A stretch of DNA of 64,000 nt, taken from positions 186,001 to 250,000 of the forward strand of contig CAWISK010000002.1 in NCBI GenBank assembly GCA_963838805.1. The letters run 5' to 3'. The notes beneath the pieces were generated by a model, which was given only the letters and a program-made list of their open reading frames with translations, had not been told where the DNA came from and did no database searches. Of the stretch, positions 10,261 through 18,842 are shown in pieces (position 1 is the stretch's first letter; each line of letters starts with the position of its first letter). Source of the DNA: CAVRQM01 sp963838805. GTDB lineage: Bacteria > Pseudomonadota > Alphaproteobacteria > Acetobacterales > Acetobacteraceae. The translations under genes and the position numbers were made by a program.

Positions 10261-11195
10261 GGCGACGCCTCCGCCGCGTGGCGCAGCATGGCGCGCAGCC
10301 GGGCGCTGCGGGCGCGCGGGTTGGCCCGCAATTCGGCCTCGCCGGGACGCAGCGCGCGGTGGGTCAGCAGGCGGAACGCCGGCGTCGCGCGAGCCAGCAG
10401 GCCCGCCGGATCGTGGCGCGAGGGCGCACCGGCCCGCCCGGCGGCAGCGGCCATGAACGTCTTGACCAGACGATCCTCCAGCGAATGAAATGCCACCACC
10501 ACCAGCCGACCTCCGGGTGCGAGCAGGGAAGCGGCCGATTGCAGGGCGCGGGTGATCTCGCCCAGCTCATCGTTCACCCGGATGCGCAGCGCCTGGAAGC
10601 TGCGCGTCGCCGGGTCAGTGCCGGAGCGATCGGGTGGCGTCACGTCGCGGATGATCGCAGCCAGCCGCGACGTGGTGGTGATCGGCGCCGCGGCGCGGGC
10701 CGCGACAATGGCGCGGGCGATGCGGCGCGCGTGCCGCTCCTCCCCCAGTCCGAACAGCGTGTCGGCCAGCTCCCGCTCGTCGAGGCTCGCCACGAGATCG
10801 GCCGCGGTCGGCCCGTTGCCGCCCATCCGCATGTCGAGCGGACCATCGGCGCGGAAACTGAAGCCGCGTTGCGGCTCGTCGAGCTGGAACGACGAGACGC
10901 CGAGATCAAGCACGACGCCATCGAGCGAGGCGATGCCCTCGCGTTCCAGCAGATCGAGCATGTCGCCGAAACGGCCGTGCAGCAGATGCAGCCGGCCCGG
11001 GAAGCGTTGGGCGAGGCTGGCGCCACGCGCGATTGCGTCAGGATCGCGGTCGATCGCCCATAGCGTGCAGGCCGCCCGGTCCAGGATCGCGGCCGCGTAG
11101 CCGCCGCCGCCGAACGTGCCGTCGAGATAGGTGGCGCCATCGCGCGGGGCGAGCTGGTCGAGGACTTCACGCAACATGACCGGAGTGTGGCTCAT
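10257..11195 (-). CDS. rsmH: RsmH (MraW), 16S rRNA C1402 N4-methyltransferase
   Basis: SAM-dependent methyltransferase acting on 16S rRNA C1402. The 312-residue protein matches family length. It starts with SHTPVMLREVLDQL, then the SAM-binding TYLDGTFGGGGYAAAIL, VLDLGVSSFQLDEPQRGFS, PLDMRMGG and the C-terminal RLVVVAFHSLEDRLVK, all RsmH signatures. The ATG at 11195 is chosen because it overlaps the mraZ stop (ATGA) and begins at the conserved N-terminus. A longer in-frame extension upstream lies over mraZ and was rejected. Confidence 0.97.
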   Translation of the reverse strand: MSHTPVMLREVLDQLAPRDGATYLDGTFGGGGYAAAILDRAACTLWAIDRDPDAIARGASLAQRFPGRLHLLHGRFGDMLDLLEREGIASLDGVVLDLGVSSFQLDEPQRGFSFRADGPLDMRMGGNGPTAADLVASLDERELADTLFGLGEERHARRIARAIVAARAAAPITTTSRLAAIIRDVTPPDRSGTDPATRSFQALRIRVNDELGEITRALQSAASLLAPGGRLVVVAFHSLEDRLVKTFMAAAAGRAGAPSRHDPAGLLARATPAFRLLTHRALRPGEAELRANPRARSARLRAMLRHAAEASP

Positions 11196-11686
11196 GTTCC
11201 CGGAGTCCCGAGCGACTGTTGCGACACAGGAACCGAAAGCTGACGCGCCCGCGTGCGCTCCCGCGCCTCTGCCCGCCGCCGCTCCGCCGCTGCCGGCTCC
11301 CAGATCTGGAACCAGCGTCCCATGCCCATGAAGGCCACTGTGTCGGTCAGGCCGGCGTGAGTCGCAAGCGCCGGCGGCAGCACGATGCGCCCCTCGCGAT
11401 CCGCCTCCAGCGGGAAGGCGTCGGCATAGATCGCGGTCGCCATGTCCTCGTGCGCCTCGCTCAGCAGGTCGAGCTGCTGCAGCGGCGTCGCCAGATGCTC
11501 GAACGCGTGCAGCGGCCAGGCATCGACGCAGCGCAGCGTGTGCGACGGGCGCAGCACCATGCCGACCGTGCCACCCGCCACCCCGTCGGCACCGGGCGGC
11601 CGCAGGGCCGCACGGAACGGGGCGGGGATCGAGACCCGACCCTTGGCATCCAGCCTGTTCAGATGGTGGCCCATGAATTGGGGCAT
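11192..11686 (-). CDS. mraZ: MraZ, transcriptional regulator of the dcw operon
   Basis: AbrB/SpoVT-fold DNA-binding protein that represses its own operon in characterised bacteria. The 164-residue protein has two copies of the MraZ fold: NRLDAKGRVSIPAPFR near the N-terminus and LEADREGRIVLPPAL in the middle. Each carries the DxxGR signature. The C-terminal tail is Arg- and Glu-rich. It is the first gene of the dcw operon and overlaps rsmH. The TGGGN repeats upstream at 11751-11785 are its expected binding sites. Confidence 0.95.
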   Translation of the reverse strand: MPQFMGHHLNRLDAKGRVSIPAPFRAALRPPGADGVAGGTVGMVLRPSHTLRCVDAWPLHAFEHLATPLQQLDLLSEAHEDMATAIYADAFPLEADREGRIVLPPALATHAGLTDTVAFMGMGRWFQIWEPAAAERRRAEARERTRARQLSVPVSQQSLGTPGT

Positions 11687-11750
11687 CCGGCCGGTCGGTC
11701 CCCCGTCGCTCGCGTCGTGCGCCGTCTGCCGTCATGGCACCCCCGCGCCT

Positions 11751-11785
11751 TGGGATTGCGTGGGATAGCATGGGCGTTCATGGGG
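11751..11785 (+). promoter_or_regulatory. Array of four MraZ-type TGGGN boxes
   Basis: Four TGGG-starting pentamers occur at 11751, 11761, 11771 and 11781 (TGGGA, TGGGA, TGGGC, TGGGG), each separated by exactly five bases. Direct TGGGN repeats with 5-nt spacers are the published MraZ operator layout in other bacteria. Here they lie 65-100 bp upstream of the mraZ start, written on the strand opposite to mraZ. I infer an autoregulatory operator. Confidence 0.82.
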
Positions 11786-11791
11786 CGTCAA
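11763..11791 (-). promoter_or_regulatory. Candidate dcw promoter overlapping the MraZ boxes
   Basis: On the minus strand TTGACG (11791-11786) is followed after 17 bases by CTATCC (11768-11763). The -35 match is good and the -10 match is weak. If used, transcription would start near 11756 and give a leader of about 70 nt. The spacer and -10 would sit inside the MraZ box array, which fits repression by occlusion. This is inference from spacing only. Confidence 0.4.
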
Positions 11792-11956
11792 AGGAAATGG
11801 TAGGGTTCGTTGTCGTCACGGTAGAAAAATCTTGGCTGTGGCAAAGGGTTAACAGACGCGGCCGGGGCTAACGAGCGGAGTCACGGGGACACATGCGGCG
11901 AGATGATCCCGGAATGTCACTGGATTTCCGGCGTGGGCGGCCCTGGATGGACGGTG

Positions 11957-12301
11957 ATGCTGCCGGCTGGTGCGGTTCGGATCTATCTGGCCTGCGGCGC
12001 CACCGATATGAGGAGGGGGTTTCATTCCCTGGCGGCGCAGGTGCAGACGGCGCTGAAGCGGGATCCCCACGACGGTGCGATCTACATTTTCAGGGGACGT
12101 CGCGGCGACCTGATCAAATGCCTCTTCTACGACCGCCAGGGCATGTGCCTGTATGCGAAGAAGCTGGATCGCGGTCGGTTCATTTGGCCGCAAGCCAAGG
12201 ACGGCGTGGTGTCGCTGACCATGGCGCAATTCTCCATGCTTCTGGAATGGATCGACTGGCGCGCCACGGCGTGGACGGCGAGGCCGGAGGTGGTGGTCTG
12301 A
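11957..12301 (+). CDS. tnpB: IS66 TnpB accessory protein
   Basis: IS66 Orf2 (TnpB) family, needed for transposition of IS66 elements but of unclear biochemical role. The 114-residue protein has the diagnostic order ACGATDMRRGF, FRGRRGDLIKCLFYDRQGMCLYAKKL split by no gap, GRFIWP and LLEWIDWRA. The ATG at 11957 begins where the family normally begins; the frame is open to 11903, but the extra residues match nothing. The tnpC start follows after 69 bases. Confidence 0.88.
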   Translation: MLPAGAVRIYLACGATDMRRGFHSLAAQVQTALKRDPHDGAIYIFRGRRGDLIKCLFYDRQGMCLYAKKLDRGRFIWPQAKDGVVSLTMAQFSMLLEWIDWRATAWTARPEVVV

Positions 12302-12370
12302 GCGCGGTTTTCTGCGTTGCGGAGCCGATCCGGGCTGGTACGGATGGGGCGAATCGAATAGACTGCCGGC

Positions 12371-13984
12371 ATGGCGGAAGCGCTGTCTCCGGAGGAACAA
12401 ATTGCCTCTCTGCGTCTGGAAGTGGCGCAGTACCGCGCCGTCATCGCGGCGCTGACCACCGAACGCGACGTCCACCAATCGGAGCTCGCCGAGGCTGCAG
12501 TATTCAAGGCCAGGCTGACCACGGCGCTGCTCGAGATCGAGCACATGAGGATGCAACTGGCCGCACTGCGGCGCCAGCGCTACGGCCAGTCCTCCGAGAA
12601 GCTGGACCGCGCCATCGACCAGCTCGAGATGCGGCTGGAGGATCTCGAGGAGAACCTGGGCGAGCAGATCGCGGCCAGCCCCAAGCCGCCGGAGCTGCAG
12701 GCGAAACCCGATTCCCCCAACCAAGAGGGGCCGCGTCAGAAGCCCACCGGGCGCAAGCCGCTGCCGGCGCATCTGCCGCGCGAGGTGGTGCTGCACGAGC
12801 CGGAGATCGCCTGCAGCTGCGGCAGCTGCGATCCCGCGCGGCTGACCAAGCTCGGCGAGACCGTCACCGAAGTGCTGGAGAAGATCCCGGCGAGGCTCAA
12901 GGTGATCCAGCACGTTCGGCCCAAATACGCCTGCCGGCTGTGCGAGAGGGTGTTCCAGGCGCCGGCGCCGGAGTTGCCGATCGAAAAGGGCCGGCCAGGG
13001 CCGGGGCTGCTGGCGCATATCGCCGTCTCAAAATACTGCGACGGCATGCCGCTCTACCGGCAGTCGGTCATTCTGGAGCGCGAAGGCGTCGACATCGATC
13101 GCGCCACGATGGCGGAGTGGATGGGACATGTGGCCTGGTGGGTGCGCCCGCTGGCCGAGCTGATCGGCAGCACCGTCATGGCGCAATCGGTGATCTGGAC
13201 GGACGACACGCCGATCCGCACGCTGGCGCCGGGGACCGGCAAGACCCGTCTGTCGCGGTTCTGGTGCTACGCGGTCGACCCGCAGCCCTACAAGGGGCCG
13301 GGCCATCCGGCGGTGTTCTACCGCTACAGCGCCGACCGGAAAGGCGAGCGGCCGCGTGGCCACCTCGAAGGATTCAGCGGCTATCTGCACGCCGACGCGT
13401 TCGCCGGCTACGAGGCGCTGTACCGACCCAACGGGCAGCATCCGGCGCGCATCACCCACGTCGCCTGCATGGCGCACGCAAGGCGCAAGCTGTTCGAGGT
13501 GTTTGAGGCTACGAAGTCGCCGATCGCCGAAGAGGCGCTCCGTCGTATTCAGGAACTCTATGTGATCGAGGCCGACATCAAGGGCAGGACCATCGACCAG
13601 CGCCGGGCAGTCCGGCAAGCCCGAAGCAAGCCGCTGCTTGATGCGTTCCACACCTGGGCGGAGGCGCAACGACGACGGTTGTCTGGAAAAGCGCCGCTCG
13701 GAAAGGCGCTGCAGTATGCACTGAGCCGATGGGATGCGCTGACCCGCTATGTCGATGACGGTCGGCTCAGCATCGACAACAATCTGGCCGAGCGGCTGCT
13801 GCGCGGAATTGCCGTATCGCGAAAGAATTTTCTGTTCCTGGGTTCCGACCGTGGTGGCGAGCGGGCGGCAATCATCTACACCATCATCGAGAGCGCCAAA
13901 CTGAACGGCCTCGATCCGGAGGCGTATCTCGCGACAGTGCTCGACCGCTTGTTCCGCGGGGGGGGCCATGATCCAAAGCACTAA
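12371..13984 (+). CDS. tnpC: IS66-family transposase TnpC
   Basis: DDE transposase of 537 residues. An N-terminal leucine-rich coiled coil (about residues 1-90) is followed by a zinc-finger-like domain with CSCGSCD and CRLC, then the catalytic core. Candidate acidic residues are D in VIWTDDTP, D in LHADAFAGY and E in the C-terminal region NNLAERLLRGIAVSRKN. The last dozen residues diverge after YLATVLDR, at a run of eight G near 13959-13966. The 3' end of the gene is therefore either truncated by a deletion or shifted out of frame. Confidence 0.9.
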   Translation: MAEALSPEEQIASLRLEVAQYRAVIAALTTERDVHQSELAEAAVFKARLTTALLEIEHMRMQLAALRRQRYGQSSEKLDRAIDQLEMRLEDLEENLGEQIAASPKPPELQAKPDSPNQEGPRQKPTGRKPLPAHLPREVVLHEPEIACSCGSCDPARLTKLGETVTEVLEKIPARLKVIQHVRPKYACRLCERVFQAPAPELPIEKGRPGPGLLAHIAVSKYCDGMPLYRQSVILEREGVDIDRATMAEWMGHVAWWVRPLAELIGSTVMAQSVIWTDDTPIRTLAPGTGKTRLSRFWCYAVDPQPYKGPGHPAVFYRYSADRKGERPRGHLEGFSGYLHADAFAGYEALYRPNGQHPARITHVACMAHARRKLFEVFEATKSPIAEEALRRIQELYVIEADIKGRTIDQRRAVRQARSKPLLDAFHTWAEAQRRRLSGKAPLGKALQYALSRWDALTRYVDDGRLSIDNNLAERLLRGIAVSRKNFLFLGSDRGGERAAIIYTIIESAKLNGLDPEAYLATVLDRLFRGGGHDPKH

Positions 13985-14005
13985 AGCGCACCTAGGGAGA
14001 TTACG

Positions 14006-15226
14006 ATGTCCTCCACCGCGGTCCGCCTTCTGCTCGGCATGGCGCTCGGGGCGATCAGTCTAGCTGGCGCCGGGTCCGCGCACGCGCGATCATTCGAGAC
14101 GCTTTACCGGTTCACCGGTCGCGGGGATGGCGCCGGGCCAGTGGGCGATCTGGTGCTACAGAACGGGATGCTCTACGGCGTCGCGCAGGGGGGCGGACGC
14201 AACACCGGCACCGGAAGTTGTCCGACGCTCGGCTGCGGCACGGTGTTCAAACTCGATCCGGCAACTGGAACCCTGACCACTCTGCATACCTTTACCGGAG
14301 ACCCTGATGGGGCGACCCCGGAGGGCGGCCTCGTCTTCGATTCGGCGGGCGCGATCTACGGAACGACCGTCGGCGGCGGCATGACGGTTAGCGGCTGCTG
14401 CGGGACGGTATTCAAGCTTGATCCCACCACGCAGTCACTGACGGTATTGCATACTTTCTCGGGCGGCGACGGTTCCATGCCTTTCGCCACGCTGGTGCTG
14501 AACGGCGGCAAACTCTACGGGATGACCTCTCTCGGCGGCGCGTCAGGGGCGGGCACCGTGTTTGCACTCGATCCGGTGACGCAGACGCTAACGACCTTAC
14601 ACTCCTTCTGTGCCCTGCCTAAGTGCGCGGATGGAAGCAGGCCATCCGGCGAATTGGTATTCGATACGGCGGGTATGCTCTATGGCTTGACCTCGGGCGG
14701 AGGTTCCGCAAGAGGTGCTGCTGGCACCTTGTTCGAATTTGATCCCAGCACTCATGCACTTGCGACGTTGCATAGTTTTTCTGACGGCAGCCTGGGTGCC
14801 TACCCGGCTGCCGGCCTGGTCATCAAGAATAACACGCTTTATGGCACAACAGTTGGAGGCCGCATCGGCCACGGCACGATATTCCGGTTCAATCTGGCGA
14901 CTCGCAACTTCCAGAGTCTGTATTCCTTCAGCGGCGGCGCGGATGGCGGGCGCCCATCAAGCCTGACCGAGGATCTGGCCGCCCACAGCGGGCTGCTCTA
15001 CGGCACGACTTTCGATCCGAATGTCGGCGATCTCGGCACGGTGTTCAAGTTCAACTCAGGGCCAAGAACATTGACGAATTTGCACAGCTTCACGGGCGGT
15101 CGGGACGGTGCCGAACCGGCAGGCGGACTCGTGTTGGACACGACAGGCGCCCTCTATGGGACGACGTTACGGGATGGCCACTCCACAGGCTCTTGCTGCG
15201 GCACGATCTTCAAACTCGTTCCGTAA
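14006..15226 (+). CDS. Secreted GloVer-type tandem-repeat protein
   Basis: A 406-residue protein with a clear signal peptide (residues 1-28, ending AHA). About seven imperfect repeats of roughly 52-55 residues follow, each with a GTVFKLDP strand, a TLTTLHSFTGG segment and a LYGTT end. This is the repeat of family TIGR03803, predicted to fold as beta-propeller blades. Cys residues recur before several GTVF segments (CGTVF, CCGTVF), suggesting disulphides outside the cytoplasm. An AGGGAG ribosome site precedes the ATG. The base composition is slightly less GC-biased than in neighbours. The function is unknown; it directly follows the IS66 element. Confidence 0.85.
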   Translation: MSSTAVRLLLGMALGAISLAGAGSAHARSFETLYRFTGRGDGAGPVGDLVLQNGMLYGVAQGGGRNTGTGSCPTLGCGTVFKLDPATGTLTTLHTFTGDPDGATPEGGLVFDSAGAIYGTTVGGGMTVSGCCGTVFKLDPTTQSLTVLHTFSGGDGSMPFATLVLNGGKLYGMTSLGGASGAGTVFALDPVTQTLTTLHSFCALPKCADGSRPSGELVFDTAGMLYGLTSGGGSARGAAGTLFEFDPSTHALATLHSFSDGSLGAYPAAGLVIKNNTLYGTTVGGRIGHGTIFRFNLATRNFQSLYSFSGGADGGRPSSLTEDLAAHSGLLYGTTFDPNVGDLGTVFKFNSGPRTLTNLHSFTGGRDGAEPAGGLVLDTTGALYGTTLRDGHSTGSCCGTIFKLVP

Positions 15227-15254
15227 CTCCCTCCGCTCTGGCTCGAAGGAAGGC

Positions 15255-15663
15255 GCCAGACGGCCTGTAAGCCGGGTTCTGTCCGCCCGTCTCGCGACGG
15301 GGTGGACGGCCATTCCTCTGGGACGCGCATTGCTGCGCGCCTCGCGCGACCAACCCGGGCGGCGGGGCGGGAACGCCCCTGCGTCGCGGTCCTTGCGGAC
15401 CGCCCGCCGGCCGCCCCTATTCGGTCTTGCTCCCGGTGGGGTTTGCCCTGCCGCCCCGGTTACCCGGCGCGCGGTGCGCTCTTGCCGCACCGTTTCACCC
15501 TTGCCGGCGGCGCGATCGTCTGCGGCGCCGGCGGTTTGTTTTCTGTGGCACTATCCCTGGGGTCGCCCCCGCCGGCCGTTAGCCGGCACCGCATTCCCGT
15601 GGAGCCCGGACTTTCCTCCACCGGGGCGCGGGCGCCCCGGCAGCAGCCGTCCGGCCGTCTGGC
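15255..15663 (-). ncRNA. rnpB: RNase P RNA (class A)
   Basis: Catalytic RNA that matures the 5' ends of tRNAs. The minus-strand transcript has the universal GAGGAAAGTCCGGGCTCC near its 5' end (15600-15620) and the 3' CAGAACCCGGCTTACAG. The terminal segments GCCAGACGGCC (5') and GGCCGTCTGGC (3') pair perfectly as helix P1, which fixes both ends. The conserved GGGCAAACCCCACC and the GGTAACCGGGGC segments of the core are also present. The length of about 409 nt is normal for the class. It lies between two protein genes and no terminator was recognised. Confidence 0.95.
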
Positions 15664-15735
15664 AGGCGTCACATGCGGCAGGGTGGCCGCGAGGTCAATG
15701 CGCGGCCGCCGTACAGCGCCGCTGCCGGAGAAAAA

Positions 15736-16279
15736 TCAGCCGCCGCCGATCAGCGCCTGGGCGCGCTTCACCGCCGCCATGCAGGATTGGTCGCCTTTCG
15801 CGTCCAGCGCGCGAGCCTGCGCCAGATCCATCTTGGCTTGCGAGGCCTTGTCGCCCTCGGTCGGCGGGGCGCTGCTGCCCGGCTTGGTTTCCGCGCCGTT
15901 GCTGGCAGAACCAGCCGCGTTGGCCATCGTCGGCTGGCCGGCTTGCTGCCGCCGTACATCCTCGGACGAAGTGGCCACCTGATTCGAGGCGGCGTCCATC
16001 TCCCTGGTACCGCCGGTCCCGCCGAACTTGCCGCTGCCCGCCGACGTGCCAGCGGTCGATGCCTGCGCGTTGGCCTGCTGGTTCGGCTTGATGGTGCCAG
16101 GGGCGCCGCCCGACAGGGCGCCCGTCGTGGCCGGACCCAAGGCGGCGTTCTGGCTCAGCGTCTTGTCCAGCTGCGCGATCTGGCTCGAACAGGGGCCGGC
16201 CAGTGCCCGGGCCCCCGGCAGCGCCGATACCGAACGCGAGGCTTGCCGCCGCGCTCAGGACCATCATCTGCGTTCGCAT
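15736..16279 (-). CDS. Small exported protein of unknown function (one frameshift)
   Basis: Starts with a good ribosome site (GGAGGAGA) and a signal peptide, MRTQMMVLSAAASLAFG. The frame changes in a GGGGGCCCGGGCA run near 16205; in the other frame it continues PCSSQIAQLDKTLSQNAALG. The mature protein is Ala-, Gly-, Ser- and Thr-rich, has low complexity in the middle, and ends in a short helix with one Cys (DQSCMAAVKRAQALIGG). Joined length is about 181 residues. I recognise no named family. Periplasmic location is inferred from the signal peptide. Confidence 0.6.
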
Positions 16280-16392
16280 CCGTCTCCTCCAGCGTGTTGC
16301 CGAGTGTTCGACAACGGCAGAAGGCAGGGCACGGATTGCGTTCGAATCAGCACGTCGCGGTGAGCGGCCCCAAGCCCGGAGGCAACCGTGAT

Positions 16393-17922
16393 CTACGGCG
16401 CGGGCCTGAACTGGAAATCGGTGACGACCACCTCCTGCGGCAGCGTGCTGGGCGGCGGATTGGGCTCCTTGCCGGCGGTGAAATTGCCCATCCAGAAGTT
16501 AAGGTGGAACCGCTCGCACTTCGTGGCCGGCACGAACTGGTTCTGCACGTCCGAAGTTGTCCAGGTATTGCTCGCCGTCGCCGGCAGGTTGCCAAAGTTG
16601 AACGCGCCGTCGTACTCGTCGAAGGTGACCGGCTGATTGGCGCCATGCCACTTCATCACGAGCGTGAGCGTGTTGGCGCCGCTGCCGATCGTGTAGCGGT
16701 GCAGGTTCTGCGGCTTGCTCTCCCAGGGCTGCAACGTGAACTGCGCGTTGCCCTCGCAGAGCGCCTGGGTATTCCCCTTGAATGGGCACTGACCTGCGTG
16801 ATTCCAGCCCCATCGCGACAGCTCGGCCAGATCGATCTCGCGATGTGGGTTGGTGGCGGGCCCGGTGTCGCCGGTGCCGACGCGCTCGAAGGTGAACACG
16901 CCGAAAGCCGCGTTCGGGTCAAGCTGCCCCCAGGAGGCAGCGGACTTGACCGTGGCGGTCACCAGATAGTCGCCGTAGCCGAGATTGGCCTCGGAACTGT
17001 CTGCGTTGAACATGAGCGCGACCTCGGCTCCGGCGACAGTCGGGCCGCCGCCTAGATCACGCTTGGCAATCAGCATGTGAAGATTGCCGCTGCCATCGAC
17101 ATAGGCGTTCTTGGGCGCGAACGCCGTGCGCAGTCCGCCGTTATAGAAATAACCGCCGTTCGGAAAGAATCCGCCTGCCGCCCCGTAATACTGGAAGCTC
17201 GTCCACCATTTGTAGCCCTTGAAGCTGACCAGGCACTGCGCCGTGTCGCATTGCGCGGGGACCGGTGCCAGCCCGAGCGGGGCCAGCGAACCGTTCAGAT
17301 TTTGGGGATCCGTGGTCGGGCACGGATCGGCGGCAGCGGTGGCCGCGACCGGAGCAGGGGCGATCTTCTTGGTCGGCACCGGCGCGGCGTAGCCCGGCTC
17401 GAAAATACCCTGGCGCGCGAACGACACGGTGACCTCGGTGACCGGCGCAACGTCGCTGGTGAGTTGCCCGGTCAGGTTGACCCCGCACAGCAGCCGGCCA
17501 GGCGGGATCACCTGTGCGGTCGCATCCAGCGTGTCGAGCCGGAACGTGGCGCCGTTGTCGGCCAACTGCTTGCGCAGAACGTCCTGGATGTACCTGGCGG
17601 CGGCCCTGGGATCGGGACGCAGGGTGAAGACCTGGCCTCCGCGCGTGGTCGTGGCCGTGTAGCCTCCATTCAGGCGCAGGGTTCCCGAATGCGCCGGATC
17701 CTGATCGCCGACGGTGAGCACGAACTGACCCGCCGCGAGACCGTCACGCGGCCCGGTGATGAAGCTGCACACCCCGGCTCCGTGATAGGATGGTCCTGCC
17801 GGATCGGCCTCGATGAACTCGCCCTGGATCAATTCGCTGCTGGCCAGGGCCGGTTCCACCCCCAAGCCCAGCGCGGTGCCGCAAGCGAGCAGGAACGCAA
17901 GACGATTGGCGCGAGGTGTCAT
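16393..17922 (-). CDS. Secreted GH16-like (concanavalin-fold) protein
   Basis: A 509-residue exported protein with a signal peptide (about residues 1-26, ending ALA). An N-terminal domain (about 27-200) has no recognisable family. The C-terminal half resembles glycoside hydrolase family 16: FNGGLRTAFAPKNAYVDG-like strands are followed by LGYGDYLVTATVK and EIDLAELSRWGWN. The last resembles the ExDx(x)E catalytic motif with one inserted residue. Six or more Cys residues suggest disulphides. The start at 17922 has AGGGGAAG before it; a longer in-frame extension upstream lacks a signal. The substrate cannot be inferred. Confidence 0.65.
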   Translation of the reverse strand: MTPRANRLAFLLACGTALGLGVEPALASSELIQGEFIEADPAGPSYHGAGVCSFITGPRDGLAAGQFVLTVGDQDPAHSGTLRLNGGYTATTTRGGQVFTLRPDPRAAARYIQDVLRKQLADNGATFRLDTLDATAQVIPPGRLLCGVNLTGQLTSDVAPVTEVTVSFARQGIFEPGYAAPVPTKKIAPAPVAATAAADPCPTTDPQNLNGSLAPLGLAPVPAQCDTAQCLVSFKGYKWWTSFQYYGAAGGFFPNGGYFYNGGLRTAFAPKNAYVDGSGNLHMLIAKRDLGGGPTVAGAEVALMFNADSSEANLGYGDYLVTATVKSAASWGQLDPNAAFGVFTFERVGTGDTGPATNPHREIDLAELSRWGWNHAGQCPFKGNTQALCEGNAQFTLQPWESKPQNLHRYTIGSGANTLTLVMKWHGANQPVTFDEYDGAFNFGNLPATASNTWTTSDVQNQFVPATKCERFHLNFWMGNFTAGKEPNPPPSTLPQEVVVTDFQFRPAP

Positions 17923-18138
17923 CGCGGGCTTCCCCTTTGTTGTTCGCCTGTCGTCAATTCGCGGGGGAGCCCGTTCATGTGGCGGCGCTGGCGTTAACGC
18001 AATGATCGTCGCTCCTTTAATCCTTGGCAAGGAAAATTTACATATGCGATGCGCCGATGTCAGAGCCACGCGCTGGGCCCGTTTGCCGGTCGGCACGGGC
18101 CGCCGGTATGACGGCTCACCGCGGCAAGGCAAGGGTGA

Positions 18139-18822
18139 ATGAAACAGCTCCTGGCGCTCCCGAGAGGCAAGGCTTCGGTCCTCTGCGTCGACATGCAGGA
18201 GGAGCACCGGCGGGACCGGCGGTATCTGGTCGAGGGCTTCGACGCGGTCATGGCCAATGTTCGTTGCCTACAGGCAAAAGCTCGCGCCGCTGGAGTTCCG
18301 GTCGTTCATTCCAAATATGTCGTTGACCGTGCGGCCCAGGCAGGCAAGCCCTTCCACCCCGCCATGCCGGACGGCGCCTCCGCGTTCAGCGATGCCGGTG
18401 ATCCCCTCACGGCCATCTGCCCTGAACTGGGTCCGGCCGGAGACGAGGTCGTGCTCGTGAAGGCCGACGCGAGTTGTTTCGCGAAGGGCGATCTGGGTCC
18501 GCTGCTGCGGACGCGCGGCATCGAATGGGTTTTCATCGCCGGCGTGTGGACCGAGGCCTGCATCGCCGCGACGGTGAAGGATGCGATCGGGCTCGGTCTG
18601 CGGGTCGTTCTCGTGAAGGATGCGTGCGGCAGCGGCAGTGCGGCCATGCACCAGACCGCGATCCTCAATCTGGCGAACAGGCTCTATGGCGGCGCGGTCG
18701 TGGACACCGACGGCGCGTGCCGCCTGCTGGCGGGAGAGCCGATCGAGGCATGGATGGTACGCGGTTCCGTGCCGCTCCGCTTCACCTATGAGAATGCCGC
18801 CGAGCTTTATGCCGAACTCTGA
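18139..18822 (+). CDS. Isochorismatase-like cysteine hydrolase
   Basis: A 227-residue alpha/beta hydrolase of the isochorismatase-like superfamily. The three expected catalytic residues are visible: Asp in LCVDMQ (residue 18), Lys in VLVKADASCF, and Cys in GVWTEACIAATV. The family includes nicotinamidases and other amidohydrolases, and the motifs do not decide the substrate. It is divergent from the GH16-like gene across a 216-bp gap that contains no obvious site. The gene is intact and not part of a clear operon. Confidence 0.82.
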   Translation: MKQLLALPRGKASVLCVDMQEEHRRDRRYLVEGFDAVMANVRCLQAKARAAGVPVVHSKYVVDRAAQAGKPFHPAMPDGASAFSDAGDPLTAICPELGPAGDEVVLVKADASCFAKGDLGPLLRTRGIEWVFIAGVWTEACIAATVKDAIGLGLRVVLVKDACGSGSAAMHQTAILNLANRLYGGAVVDTDGACRLLAGEPIEAWMVRGSVPLRFTYENAAELYAEL

Positions 18823-18842
18823 CCGGGCTCGTCCGCGGCCCG

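Larger units (their letters stand above)
11903..13984 (+). mobile_element. IS66-family insertion sequence, probably truncated
   Basis: Contains the tnpB and tnpC pair of an IS66-family element. No tnpA is found before tnpB, although only about 50 bp of possible element precede it. TnpC ends in an atypical tail (LFRGGGHDPKH) just after the last helix, without the usual C-terminal segment. I could not find terminal inverted repeats or a target duplication, so the exact ends are unknown. The element lies between the mraZ operator and the gene at 14006. Confidence 0.8.

Noticed and set aside
15255..15663. Open frames over the rnpB segment
   Set aside because: Conserved RNase P RNA sequence and P1 pairing explain the region.
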